The translations under genes and the position numbers were made by a program. The notes below the pieces were generated by a model, which did not search any database, was not told the origin of the DNA, and saw only the letters and a list, made by a program, of their open reading frames with translations. From QHVT01 sp036389275 (GTDB lineage Bacteria; Acidobacteriota; Thermoanaerobaculia; Gp7-AA8), in the NCBI GenBank assembly GCA_036389275.1, contig DASVQE010000094.1, positions 1-64,000 of the forward strand: a stretch of 64,000 bases of DNA, written 5' to 3'. Of this stretch, positions 51,332 through 63,200 are shown in pieces. The first letter of the stretch is position 1. Each line of letters opens with the position of its first letter.

Positions 51332-51337
51332 TATACT
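51332..51337 (+). promoter_or_regulatory. Putative -10 of the leaderless ArsR gene
   Basis: TATACT (51332-51337) ends 6 bp before the GTG at 51344. The predicted start of transcription therefore falls at the start codon, indicating a leaderless mRNA. No -35 consensus is found. The small palindrome ATTCCGGCGAAT (51301-51312) stands near the -35 position and could be an operator. Confidence 0.45.
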
Positions 51338-51343
51338 CGAAGC

Positions 51344-51748
51344 GTGACCGACCTCGTTCCGCTCCTGGCCGCGCTGGCCGATCGGACCCGTCTGCGGCTG
51401 CTGAACCTGATGCGCCACGGCGAGGTCTGCGTCTGCTTTTTCGTGGAGGTGCTGGATGAGACGCAGCCGAAGATCTCGCGGCACCTCGCGTATCTGCGCC
51501 GCGCCGGCGTCGTGGCCGCGCGCCGCGACGGCAAGTGGATGCACTACAGCCTGACCCGTCCGGCCGACGCGCGCGCGGCAGCGGTGCTCGAGGCGACGCT
51601 CGATGCCATCGCCGGCGAGCGGCAGATGCATCGCGACCTGCTCGCGCTGCAACGCGCCTGCTGCGCGACGAAGCTGCCGGGCACGCTCTCGTACGCGCCG
51701 CGGCCGGAGCTGGTCGCGCCGGAAAACAACAGCCGCCGCGCGCCGTAG
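51344..51748 (+). CDS. ArsR-family regulator with possible thiol metal/metalloid site
   Basis: From the GTG at 51344 the product is 134 residues; a start 15 bases earlier is less likely given the -10 position. The winged helix includes CVCFFVEVL before the recognition helix QPKISRHLAYL. Cys29 and Cys31 match the first two Cys of the ArsR CVCxxC metalloid site, but the third is missing (Val34). A vicinal pair Cys106-Cys107 near the C-terminus could complete a trigonal site. It may therefore sense As(III)/Sb(III) or a redox signal. No ars resistance genes adjoin; the next gene is a CPBP protease. Confidence 0.9.
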   Translation: MTDLVPLLAALADRTRLRLLNLMRHGEVCVCFFVEVLDETQPKISRHLAYLRRAGVVAARRDGKWMHYSLTRPADARAAAVLEATLDAIAGERQMHRDLLALQRACCATKLPGTLSYAPRPELVAPENNSRRAP

Positions 51749-51757
51749 AAGAGAAGC

Positions 51758-52537
51758 GTGCTCGACACGCTGCGCCGCCATCCTCTCGCGCTCTTCTTGG
51801 CGCTGGCGTTTCCGCTGTCGTGGTATCCGTGGCTCCTCGCACTGAGCCGCGGCAGCAGCAGCGGACCGAATCCGCTCGGGCCGTTCGTGGCGGCGCTGAT
51901 CGCTTCCGCGATCGTCTACGGACGCGGCGGAGTGAAAGAGCTGTTGGCGAAGATCGTCCGCTGGCGCGCCGGCGTCGATGCTTACCTCTTCGCGATCGTC
52001 ACGCCGCTGCTGTTGTGCGCGTTCGCGGTGCTGGTGACGTACGGATTCGGCCGCGGCGCGATGCGCGTGCAGCCGCTGGTCTGGACCGATGTCATCGAGC
52101 GATTCGTTTTCATCTTTCTCTTCATCGGACTCGGCGAAGAACCGGGATGGCGCGGCTTCGCGCTGCCGGAGCTGCAGAAGGGCCACTCGCCGATGCATGC
52201 GACGCTCATCCTCGCCGCGGTCTGGGCGGTGTGGCATCTGCCGCTGCTCGGCAGCGAGTTTCCGCTGCAGGTCGTCCCGCCGTTTCTCGTCTCGCTCCTC
52301 GGCGCCGCGCTCTTTCAGACGTGGCTCTTCAACCGCAGCCGCCACAGCGTGCTCGTGCAGATGATCCTGCACGCGACGGTGAACACCGTCGGCAGCGGCA
52401 TCGTCTTCCGCTGGTTCACCGGCGGCGATCTGCTGATCCTCTGGTGGGCCTACGCGCTGCTGTGGCTCGCGGCCGGCGCGGCGCTGCTGCGCGCCTCGCA
52501 ACGCACGACGCTTGCGCAGCAGCCGCTCATCGCGTGA
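51758..52537 (+). CDS. CPBP-family intramembrane metalloprotease
   Basis: The GTG at 51758 gives a 259-residue protein with about seven transmembrane helices. Family motifs are GEEPGWRG (EExxxR), WAVWHLP and HATVNT. These contribute the Glu and His metal ligands of the Rce1-like fold. Bacterial CPBP proteins act as membrane proteases or bacteriocin-immunity factors; the target is unknown. It lies 9 bp after the ArsR gene and is probably under its control. It overlaps the convergent phosphatase gene by 11 bp. Confidence 0.92.
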   Translation: MLDTLRRHPLALFLALAFPLSWYPWLLALSRGSSSGPNPLGPFVAALIASAIVYGRGGVKELLAKIVRWRAGVDAYLFAIVTPLLLCAFAVLVTYGFGRGAMRVQPLVWTDVIERFVFIFLFIGLGEEPGWRGFALPELQKGHSPMHATLILAAVWAVWHLPLLGSEFPLQVVPPFLVSLLGAALFQTWLFNRSRHSVLVQMILHATVNTVGSGIVFRWFTGGDLLILWWAYALLWLAAGAALLRASQRTTLAQQPLIA

Positions 52538-53087
52538 GCGACCACGCGCTCCAGTGCGCGTGCGCTTTGCGCGGACGCTCGCAGCGCCAACCGTCCGCGA
52601 TGAGCCGCTGTGCGACGAGCAGGCGCAGCGACCCGTGGGTCACGGCGACGACGCTCTCGTGCGACGCGGCCAGCTCGGCGAGCCAGCGCGCGGCGTCGTG
52701 CGCGCGCTGCGACTCGTGCGGCGCGACCGTGGGCTGGCCCGGGAGCGCGCGCATGCCCCAGCGAACGCCGATCAGCAGCGTCCAGGCGGCGAGCGGCAGG
52801 CGCAGGCGTCCCAGCAGCGGCGGCGCGAGCTCGAGCTCGCGGAGCAGCGGCGTGGTGATGACGCGCGCCGACAGGCGCGACGCCGAAGCCACCGCGCGCG
52901 CGGCATCGCTCGCGACGACGATGTCCGCCTGCGAGGCCGCGTCGCGCAGCGCGATCGGCGGCGGATCGTCGTCCGCGATGCCGGCCGCCTCGTACGCGTC
53001 GCGCCAGCGCGCGAAGCCGGCGGCGTCGATCCAGCCGGCGTGCACGTGACTCGAGCGCCCGTGCCTCACCAGCAGGATGCGAGGCAT
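52527..53087 (-). CDS. Histidine-phosphatase superfamily protein
   Basis: The 186-residue protein has the RHG signature (LVRHGRS, residues 6-12) with the phospho-acceptor His near 9. A middle Glu (LRELELAP) and the second catalytic His (VTHGSLRL) are present, so it is likely an active phosphoglycerate-mutase-like phosphatase. The substrate is unknown. Its start lies 1 bp from the stop of the MacB-like permease gene, so it may be the last gene of the efflux operon. Confidence 0.9.
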   Translation of the reverse strand: MPRILLVRHGRSSHVHAGWIDAAGFARWRDAYEAAGIADDDPPPIALRDAASQADIVVASDAARAVASASRLSARVITTPLLRELELAPPLLGRLRLPLAAWTLLIGVRWGMRALPGQPTVAPHESQRAHDAARWLAELAASHESVVAVTHGSLRLLVAQRLIADGWRCERPRKAHAHWSAWSLTR

Positions 53088-55059
<1,972 letters not shown>

Positions 55060-55063
<4 letters not shown>

Positions 55064-56328
55064 ATGCCTCTCCGGCCGCCTCCGCCGCGCTGGCCGCCGC
55101 CGCCGCCGCCCGGACCGCCCATCGGCGGCGGACCTTCGACCTTCGAGGTGGCCAGTCCGACCACGACGCTGTCGCCTTCCTTGAGCGCGCCGTCGACGAC
55201 GGCGGTGAAGCGGCCGTCGCTGATGCCGGTGCGGATCTGCACGGGCTGCAGTTTCTTCTCCGCGTTGAGCGTGTAGACGGTCTGCGCTTTCGACGCGGCC
55301 GCGCCGCCGCGGCGTCCGCCCGGCAGATTGCGCGCGGCGCCGGCCGGTCCGGGACCACCGCCGCCCTGGGCCATGCGGCGCATCGGATCGCCGCCGCCGC
55401 CGCCGTTGCTCGCGTTGTCGCCTTCGCCGCGCTCCATCGGCGGCTTGAAGCGCAGCGCGGCGTTCGGCACGCGCAGCACGTTCTGTACGCTGGAGACGTC
55501 GATGTTCACGTTCGCGGTCATCTTCGGCAGCAGCCGCTCTTCCGGATTGGGGACTTCGATGATGACCGGGTAGGTGACGACGTTCTGGTTGACCTGGGCG
55601 TTGTAGCGAATCTGGCCGATGCGTCCGCGGAACTCGTCCTCGGGATACGCATCGACGGTGAAGCGCGCCACCTGCCCGACTTTCACGCGGCCGATGTCCG
55701 ACTGATCGACGTCGGCCTGCAGCTCCATCTTGGTGAGGTCCTGGGCGATCTCGAAGAGGGTCGGCGCCTGGAACGACGCGGCCACGGTCTGGCCGACGTC
55801 GTACTGCCGGTCGACGACGACGCCGTCGATGGGCGAGACGATTTTCGTGTAGTGCAAATTGGTTTCCGCCTGACGCAAAGCAGCGGCGGCCTGCGTCACC
55901 TGCGCGCGCGCTCCGTCGTACGCCGCCTTCGCTCCGTCGACCTCGGCCTGCGAGGTGAGGCCGCCCTCGAGGAGGCGCCGCTGGCGCTCGTACTTGATGC
56001 GCATGTCATCGGTCTGCACCTGCGCGCGCGTGACGTCGGCGCGGCGCTGCTCGACCTGCGCCTGGAACGGCGTCGGGTCGAGCTCGGCCAGGAGCTGCCC
56101 TTTGGTGACGCGGCTCTTGAAGTCGGCGTGCAGCGCGGCGATGACGCCGGAGACCTGGCTGCCGACCTGGACGTTGGTGACGGCGGCCAGCGTGCCGGTG
56201 GCGGTGACGGTCATGGTCACGTTGCCGCGGTCGACTTTTTCGGTTTTGTACTGCGGGTTCTTTCCGCTGCGTCCCTTGCACGCCAGGAGCGCGGCGAGGA
56301 CGAGAAACGTCGTCGTCTTGCGAAGCAC
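55060..56328 (-). CDS. MacA-like periplasmic adaptor (HlyD family), probable lipoprotein
   Basis: I chose the GTG at 56328 because AGAGGTG lies upstream and the protein then starts with a lipoprotein signal (LAALLAC). A start at 56391 would add a non-signal extension. The 422-residue product has a lipoyl/barrel-sandwich region around a helical hairpin (about 75-160). A beta-barrel follows, then a C-terminal Gly-rich low-complexity tail with an unusual GGGGG/RRG composition. It bridges the permease to an outer-membrane channel. The Gly/Arg-rich stretch (about residues 330-365 and the very end) is not typical of MacA. Confidence 0.9.
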
Positions 56329-56506
56329 TTGTCGAACACCTCTCGCGCTCGGATACGCCCGAGCCGCGCAAACGTTGAAGGCGCGGAGCATAAATCAGGC
56401 CTTGGAGGTGGGGTGTGACGGTTCGTGGACGAGTTGGGGTTTCGGCGGAACTCCGAGGAACTCCGCCAGTGTTATGCTTCCCGGCCCAATTCGAGAGGTC
56501 TGAAAC

Positions 56507-56923
56507 ATGGCTCTTTTCTCCTCCAAGGATCCCGTCCCGCAGGCGCGTGGTGCTGAGGCGCCGAGTGCGCCGGGTGCGACGTTGATCGGCGCGAACATCA
56601 CCATCGAAGGCACTGTCACCGGCTCGGAGCCGATGGTGGTCGAAGGGATCGTGCGCGGAAACATCAACCTGTCGAGCGACCTGCGCGTCGGCGCGAAGGC
56701 GCGGCTCGAGGCGACGGTGCACGCGCGCAACGTCATCATCGAAGGAAAGCTCACCGGCGACGTCTCGGCCGACGAGCGCGTCGAGCTGGTGGCCAGCGCC
56801 ACCGTCGACGGGAACATCAAGGCACCGAAGATCGTCGTGGCCGAGGGCGCGAAGTTCCGCGGCTCGGTGGACATGGGCTCGCGCGCGCCGAAAGACGACG
56901 CCGCGCCGGCGAAAGCGAAGTGA
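56507..56923 (+). CDS. Bactofilin
   Basis: The 138-residue cytoskeletal protein consists of a beta-helical bactofilin core (about 24-118, GANITIEGTVTG, VEGIVRGNI, VIIEGKLTGDV, ATVDGNIKAP). Short flexible tails rich in Ala, Pro and Lys flank it. Bactofilins polymerise without nucleotide into filaments that place cell-wall or motility proteins. The gene starts a plus-strand group after a 178-bp promoter region. Within that region lie two tandem copies of GGAACTCCG (56447-56455 and 56457-56465). Confidence 0.95.
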   Translation: MALFSSKDPVPQARGAEAPSAPGATLIGANITIEGTVTGSEPMVVEGIVRGNINLSSDLRVGAKARLEATVHARNVIIEGKLTGDVSADERVELVASATVDGNIKAPKIVVAEGAKFRGSVDMGSRAPKDDAAPAKAK

Positions 56924-56930
56924 GGCTCCA

Positions 56931-58469
56931 ATGACTGCAATCGATACGAAATCCTTCAGCGCGCAGTACTCGCTCCGCGAGCCGCGCGAGTACCGCAACT
57001 ACATCGACGGCGAGTGGGTGGCCTCGAAGACCGGCAAGGCCTTCGAGAACCGCAACCCGGCCAACGAAGACGACCTGGTGGGCACGTTCCAGGACTCCGA
57101 CGCGGCCGACGTCGACGCGGCCGTCGCGGCGGCGCAGCGCGCGTACGAGTCGTGGCGTCTGACGCCGGCGCCGAAGCGCGCCGAGTTCCTCTTCCGCGTC
57201 GGCGACATCCTCAAGCGCGACAAGGAAAAGATCGCGCGGGAGATGACGCGCGAAATGGGCAAAGTGCTCGACGAGACCAAGGGCGACGTGCAGGAAGCGA
57301 TCGACATGGCTTTCCTGGCCGCCGGCGAAGGACGCCGCCTGTTCGGCGTGACCACGCCGTCGGAGCTGCACAACAAATTCAACATGGCCGTCCGCATGCC
57401 GCTCGGCGTGGCCGGATTGATCACGCCGTGGAACTTTCCGATCGCCATTCCGGCGTGGAAAGGAATGGCCGCGCTCGTGTGCGGCAACACCGTGGTCATC
57501 AAGCCCGCCTCGCAGACGCCGCTGTCGGTGATCATGCTGGCCGAGGCCTTCGAGGAAGCGGGACTGCCGAAAGGCGTCTGGAACGTCGTCACCGGCGGCG
57601 GGCGTGAAGTGGGCGAGCCGATGCTCACCGACGCGCGCATCCGCGTGATCTCCTTCACCGGCTCGACGGAAGTGGGACGGCGGATCTCCGTCGCCTGCGC
57701 GCCGCAGTTCAAGCACGTCCATCTGGAGATGGGCGGCAAGAACGTGATCATGGTGATGGACGATGCCGACGTGGACCTGGCCGTCGACGGCGCTCTCTGG
57801 GGCGCGTTCGGCACGACGGGCCAGCGCTGCACCGCGGCCTCGCGCATCGTCGTACACGAAAAGGTGTACGACCAGTTCGTGGAGAAACTTGCGGGCCGTG
57901 CGAAGAAGCTGCGCGTCGGCAACGGCCTTGACGCGAACGTCGACATGGGTCCGAGCATCTCCGCCTCGCAGCTCGAGACGGTCGAGACGTACGTGAAGAT
58001 CGGCAAGGACGAAGGAGCGACGCTGGTGGCCGGCGGCAACACGCTGCGCGACGGCGACTACGCGAAGGGCTTCTTCCATCAGCCGACCGTGTTCGCCGAC
58101 GTGAAGCCGGAGATGCGCATCGCGCAGGAAGAGATCTTCGGGCCGGTGACGGCGGTGATCCGCTGCAGCTCTCTCGAAGACGCCATCCGCATCGGCAACG
58201 GCGTGCGCTACGGCCTCTCGTCGTCGATCTACACGCGCGACGTGAACAAGGCCTTCGTGGCCATGCGCGACATGTACACCGGCATCTTCTACGTGAATGC
58301 GCCGACCATCGGCGCCGAGGTGCATCTGCCGTTCGGCGGCGTGAAGGAAACCGGCAACGGACACCGCGAGGCGGGCGTGGCCGGCATCGACGTGTTCACG
58401 GAGTGGAAGTCGATCTACGTCGATTACTCGGGCGCCTTGCAGCGCGCGCAGATCGATACGGAACTGTGA
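56931..58469 (+). CDS. NAD(P)-dependent aldehyde dehydrogenase
   Basis: The 512-residue enzyme has the ALDH landmarks: TPWNFPIAIP nucleotide-binding region, FTGSTEVG, catalytic Glu in LEMGGKN, catalytic Cys in GQRCTAASR, and EIFGPV near the C-terminus. It resembles alpha-ketoglutaric-semialdehyde and related substrate-flexible ALDHs; the exact substrate is unclear. It follows bactofilin by 7 bp and its stop overlaps the M28 peptidase start (TGATG). Confidence 0.93.
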   Translation: MTAIDTKSFSAQYSLREPREYRNYIDGEWVASKTGKAFENRNPANEDDLVGTFQDSDAADVDAAVAAAQRAYESWRLTPAPKRAEFLFRVGDILKRDKEKIAREMTREMGKVLDETKGDVQEAIDMAFLAAGEGRRLFGVTTPSELHNKFNMAVRMPLGVAGLITPWNFPIAIPAWKGMAALVCGNTVVIKPASQTPLSVIMLAEAFEEAGLPKGVWNVVTGGGREVGEPMLTDARIRVISFTGSTEVGRRISVACAPQFKHVHLEMGGKNVIMVMDDADVDLAVDGALWGAFGTTGQRCTAASRIVVHEKVYDQFVEKLAGRAKKLRVGNGLDANVDMGPSISASQLETVETYVKIGKDEGATLVAGGNTLRDGDYAKGFFHQPTVFADVKPEMRIAQEEIFGPVTAVIRCSSLEDAIRIGNGVRYGLSSSIYTRDVNKAFVAMRDMYTGIFYVNAPTIGAEVHLPFGGVKETGNGHREAGVAGIDVFTEWKSIYVDYSGALQRAQIDTEL

Positions 58470-59833
58470 TGCGGCACGCGGCGCTCCTCACGCTCGCGCT
58501 GGCCGCGCCGGCGCTGGCGCAGTCGCCGGGCGACGCCGCGCGCGTCATCGACGAGGAGCTGGCGCACTCGCACGCGTACGCGACGCTGCAGCATCTCACC
58601 GATCACATCGGACCGCGGCTTTCCGGCTCGCGCGGCGCCGCGCTGGCGGTGCAGTGGACGGCCTCGCAATTCCGCGCCTGGGGCATCGACGTGCGCACCG
58701 AGCCGGTAATGGTGCCGCACTGGGTGCGCGGCGAAGAGCGCGGCACGCTGGTGTCGCACAACAATCAGAAGCTCGTGCTGACCGCCCTCGGCGGCAGCGT
58801 GGCCACGCCGCAGAGCGGCATCACCGCGGACGTGATCGAGGTGTCGTCGTTCGACGAGCTCGAGAAGCTCGGCCGCGCGAAGATCGCCGGGAAGATCGTC
58901 TACTACAACAATCCGATGGACCTGGCGAAGGTCGAGCGCGGCCAGGCTTTCGACGCGTACAGCGAGGCGGTGGCGTTCCGCGGCACCGGCGCCGCGCGCG
59001 CCGCGGAGTACGGCGCGGTGGCGTCGCTGATCCGTTCGGTGGCCTCGGCGTCGTTGCGCTCGCCGCACACCGGCGCGATGCGCTACGACCCGAAGCAGCC
59101 GAAGATCCCGTCGGCGGCGCTGGCCACCGAGGATGCGGAGCTGGTGCACCGCCTCCTCGGCGAAGGCGAGCGCGTGCGCGTGCATCTCGTGCTCACGCCG
59201 CGCACGCTGCCGGACGTCGAGTCGGCGAACGTCGTCGCGGAGATCCGCGGCAGCGAACGCCCGAACGAGATCGTGCTGATCGGCGGACATCTCGACTCGT
59301 GGGACCTCGGCACCGGCGCGATCGACAACGGCTCCGGCGTGGCGATGGTCATGGAGACGATGCGGCTGATCAAGACGATGGGCATCCGTCCGCGCCGCAC
59401 GATTCGCGCGGTGCTGTTCATGAACGAAGAGAACGGGCTGCGCGGCGCGCACGCGTACTTTGACGCGGCCGCGAAACGGGAAGAGCTCGCGCATCACATC
59501 GCCGCGATCGAGAGCGACGCCGGCACCGGCGCGCCGTCGGCGATCTCGACGACGCTCGAGGGTGAGGCGCTGGCGCGGCTGGCCGCACGTGCGCGCGTGC
59601 TCGACCGCATCGGGCCGATCCGCTTCGAGAGCTCGCGCCACACCGGCGCCGACACGTCACCGCTCACCGACGCAGGCGTGCCGGGCTTCGGCCTCACGCC
59701 CGACGCGCGCCGCTACTTCCACTACCACCACAGCCCGGCGGACACGCTCGACAAGATCGATCCGAAAGAGCTCGCGCAGAACAGCGCCTCGCTGGCCGCG
59801 CTGGCGATCCTGCTCGCCGCCGAAGGGCTCTGA
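58469..59833 (+). CDS. Secreted M28-family zinc peptidase
   Basis: The ATG at 58469 opens a Sec signal peptide (about 1-18, APALAQ). The 454-residue protein has a PA insert (about 120-250) and the M28 catalytic domain. The dinuclear zinc ligands are visible: His in GGHLDSWD, Asp in GAIDNGSG, Glu pair in NEENG, Asp in ESDAG and His in YHHSPAD. It should remove N-terminal residues from peptides outside the cytoplasm. It is translationally coupled to the aldehyde dehydrogenase. Confidence 0.95.
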   Translation: MRHAALLTLALAAPALAQSPGDAARVIDEELAHSHAYATLQHLTDHIGPRLSGSRGAALAVQWTASQFRAWGIDVRTEPVMVPHWVRGEERGTLVSHNNQKLVLTALGGSVATPQSGITADVIEVSSFDELEKLGRAKIAGKIVYYNNPMDLAKVERGQAFDAYSEAVAFRGTGAARAAEYGAVASLIRSVASASLRSPHTGAMRYDPKQPKIPSAALATEDAELVHRLLGEGERVRVHLVLTPRTLPDVESANVVAEIRGSERPNEIVLIGGHLDSWDLGTGAIDNGSGVAMVMETMRLIKTMGIRPRRTIRAVLFMNEENGLRGAHAYFDAAAKREELAHHIAAIESDAGTGAPSAISTTLEGEALARLAARARVLDRIGPIRFESSRHTGADTSPLTDAGVPGFGLTPDARRYFHYHHSPADTLDKIDPKELAQNSASLAALAILLAAEGL

Positions 59834-59837
59834 GCGC

Positions 59838-60233
59838 ATGCGCATCACCATCGAAAGCGTCGACGGAGAGCGCGTGACTTTCGCGTCGGCGCTCGTGCGC
59901 GGCATGGCGCGCTTTCACGCGGCGAGCGATGGCGAAATCGTGGGACGCACGTTCGACGTCGAGCTCGATCACGAGCGCGTGAGCGAGCTCGCGCGCTGCG
60001 AGGACGCGCCGTCGGTGGTCGCGTTGCCGGAGACGGGAGCGTTTCGCGTGTGCGGCGAGGTCGTGTCGATCGTGCCGCTCAGCGACGAAGAAGACGACGC
60101 GGTGATCGCGGTCGCCGCCGGCAACGCGACGTTCGATCTGGTGCCGGAAGATCTGCGCGGCATGCGCCTCGCGCTCGGCGATCGCGTCACGTTCGTGGTC
60201 CACGGCCTCTCGCTCTGGGACGAGAACCTGTAG
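59838..60233 (+). CDS. Small protein of unknown function after M28 peptidase
   Basis: The ATG 4 bp after the peptidase stop gives 131 residues, mostly beta-strands with acidic loops (IVPLSDEEDDAVIAVAAGNATFDLVPEDL). No signal peptide or membrane segment. I recognise no family. It is the last gene before the strong terminator at 60251 and probably belongs to the bactofilin-ALDH-peptidase transcript. Confidence 0.65.
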   Translation: MRITIESVDGERVTFASALVRGMARFHAASDGEIVGRTFDVELDHERVSELARCEDAPSVVALPETGAFRVCGEVVSIVPLSDEEDDAVIAVAAGNATFDLVPEDLRGMRLALGDRVTFVVHGLSLWDENL

Positions 60234-60250
60234 CAAATCGTGCAAACGAA

Positions 60251-60286
60251 AAAAGCCCCGGCCTTGCGGCCGGGGCTTTTCGTTTT
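60251..60286. terminator. Bidirectional Rho-independent terminator
   Basis: AAAAGCCCCGGCC (60251-60263) and GGCCGGGGCTTTT (60268-60280) form a perfect 13-bp stem with a 4-nt loop, flanked by A and T runs on both sides. It sits between the plus-strand gene ending at 60233 and the minus-strand receptor gene ending at 60300. It can stop transcription from both directions. Confidence 0.95.
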
Positions 60287-60299
60287 GTTGCGTTGCGGA

Positions 60300-63200
60300 C
60301 TAGAAGCGGAGACCGATCGCGAAGCGATAGGTGCGCGGCGTCTGGTAGGCATCCTTGGAGATGGCCTGACCGAACGTCGGGCTGAGCTGGAAGTTCGCGC
60401 CGAGGGCCGTGCACTGGGCCGGCGTGTTCCCCTGCGGGCACTCGACCGGCGTGTCGGTGTACGGGTTGAACGCGACCAGGCCCGAGGCGGTGCCGTTCGA
60501 ACGGCGCGTCAGGACGGTCTGGTCGATGCGGCTGAGGTAGATGTCGTTGACGCCGGTCTCGTTGAAGACGTTGAGCACCTGCGCCTGCGAGAAGATCTCG
60601 ACGCCGTGGATCGGCAGCGAGAAGTTCAGCGCGAAGTCGGTCGCGGTGACCGCTTCCGTGCGGAACTGGCCGCGCTTGCCGAAGTAGTAGTTGGCGGTGG
60701 TGCCGAGCTGCGTACGGGTGTACGGCTGCACGCCCGCGGCGGCCTCGCGGTCGCGCGGCGAATTGGCGAACGGCGTGGTGGCGCCGTACGGATCGATCGA
60801 ACCGACCGCCGAGAACGCGCGGCCCGAGTCATACGACTGCAGCACCGACGGCGTGAGGGTGATGCCCATCGGCAGCAGGAAGTCGTAGCCGGCCCACGCG
60901 CGGAGGCGGTGGCGCTGATCGCCGGTGAGGTAGCCGACCGGAGCGCGGTTCGTGTAGTTGAGGTACTCCGGATAGAACTGGCCGAAGGTGTTCGTCACGG
61001 CCGCGGTGCCGTCGCCTTCCGGCACGTCGTTGCCGGTCAGCTTCGACCACGTGTAGCCGCCGCCGACGTTGAAGCGGCCCGGGCGCCAGTTGATCTGCGT
61101 CTGAATGCCGCGGTAGCGGCGCTCGAGGTTCTCGTCGTCGTTGACGAGGATGGCGCGGTCGCCGGTGACCGGCTTGTTGTTGACCGGGTTGTTGGCGGTG
61201 AAGCGGCCGGTGCCCTGGTCGAGGCGCGTGGCGTAGAAGTCGTGCCAGTCGCGGTTGATCAGGTCGATGCGGGCGAAGCTGTTCGAGCCGATCTGGCCGC
61301 CGAAGCCGAGGACCATCTCACGCACGTACGGCGAAGAGATCGGGTCTTCGATCTGCGTCGAGAAGCCGGGGATCGACGACGAGGTCAGCGCCGCGGCCTT
61401 CTGGTCGGGGGTCAGGCTGTTGAACCAGTTGAAGAGGACCTGCAGAGCGGCCGGGGTGTTAAGGAGCGCCGCATCCGGAGTGCCGGCGGCGTTCACCACC
61501 GGGCCGCCGTAGCGGAAGCTGAACGAGGCCGGGTTGCCGGCGCCGGCAGTGCTGCCGCCGACGTTGCCGTCGACGATCTTCGTGACGTAGTGGCTGTAGC
61601 TCGCATTCGCGCGGAAGCGGCCGTTGCCGAGGATGTCGTAGATTACGCCGAGGCGCGGGCTGAAGGCGCTGTCGTCGGAGACGGTGTGGCCGCTCGCGTC
61701 GACCGCGTCGTTCTTGTCGAAGCGGACGCCGACGTTGAAGCTGAAGTGGCGGTTGAAATCCCACTTGTCGTTGATGAACGCCGAGTTCGTGTTCAGATCG
61801 CTGCCGTTGGAGAGCTCGAGCACCGGGCGCCAGGTGACGGTCGTGCCGGTGTCGAAGCGCGGGAAGATCTGCTCGGTCGAGGTGCCGCGCATGATGGCGG
61901 TGCCGGTGCTGGCGATCTGGAACTGGCTGGCCGACTGGAAGTTGTTGACCAGTCGCGTCTCGTGATAGCGCTCGCCGCCGACGACGATGCTGTGCGTGCC
62001 GAGAGCGCGCGTGTTCAGGAAGTAGGTGCCCTTGGCGAGCAGCGAGTCGTTGTCACGGCGCTCCGGCGTGCAGACGCCGCAGAAGACCGGAGCGTTCCAG
62101 CGCGCGTTGGCGTCGGAGACCCAGGTGCCCTTGATCTGGTCGGTGAAGCGTCCGCCGCTGTGGATAAAGGCGAACTCCTTCTTCGACCACTGCGCTTCGA
62201 GCAGGAGGTTGCTGGTGATGACGCCGTTGTAGTTGAGGGCCTTGAGGCTGTTCGGCAGCTCGCGCGACTCGACGATCGACTCGACGTCGTAGATCGGCGC
62301 GAAGTAGTTGTTGCTCTCGGTCTTGTCGATGTCGAGGTAGGAGGCGACGATGGAGTGCTTCGGCAGCACCTGCGCCGTCAGCTTTCCTTCGAAGCGCGTC
62401 TCGTCGATCGTGTTCTGGAACGTGATCGGCGTGACGGAAGTCGCGGCGGTGACGCCCGAGCCGGTCGGGTCGAAGCCGACGGCGGGAGCGCCGGAGGTCT
62501 TGCGGCCGCTGCCGAAGAACCAGATGCGGTCCTTGATGGCGTAGCCGCCGAGGGTGCCTTCGTAGATGCTGATGTTCTTGTCCGGATGGTCGGCCGTTTC
62601 GATCGGCGTCTTGGCGATCCAGCTGGCGTTGCTCAGCGAGTCGCGGAGCGAGCCGGTGAACTCGTTGCCGCCCGACTTGGTGATCGTGCTGACCACGCCG
62701 CCGGTGAAGCGGCCGTACTCGGCCGAGATCGCGCCGGTGAGGATGGTCGTCTCCTGGATCGCGTCTTCGATGAAGAGATCGTGCGGTTGTCCGCGCAGGT
62801 TCTCGTTGACCGTGACGCCGTTGACCAGGAAGAGGTTGTCGTAGGAGGCGCCGCCCGAGATGCTGATGTTGTTGCGCGCGCCGCCGGCGTTGACGCCGGG
62901 CGCGAGCAGCACGGTGTCGCGGATGTTGCGCGAGACCGGCAGCTCGGCGATCTGCTCGCCGGTGAAGTTGCGCTGCACGTCGGTGGTCTCGAGGACCGCC
63001 GGCGCAGCCGCCGTCACCGTGATGGCCTCACTCACGCCGCTGACCTTCAGGTCGGCGTCGGCGTTGGCCGTGCTGGCCAGCGAGACCGTGACGTGATTCG
63101 TCACCTTCTGCATGCCTTCCAGCTCGTAGGTGACGGTGTAGTTTCCCGGCGGGATGCTCGGGAAGGTGAAGCCGCCGCCTTCGCCCGTGACCGCTGTGCG

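Noticed and set aside
49854..51842. N-terminal extension of the secreted repeat protein up to 51842
   Set aside because: It is antisense or out of frame to the SPASM radical SAM and ArsR genes; the signal peptide begins at 49853.
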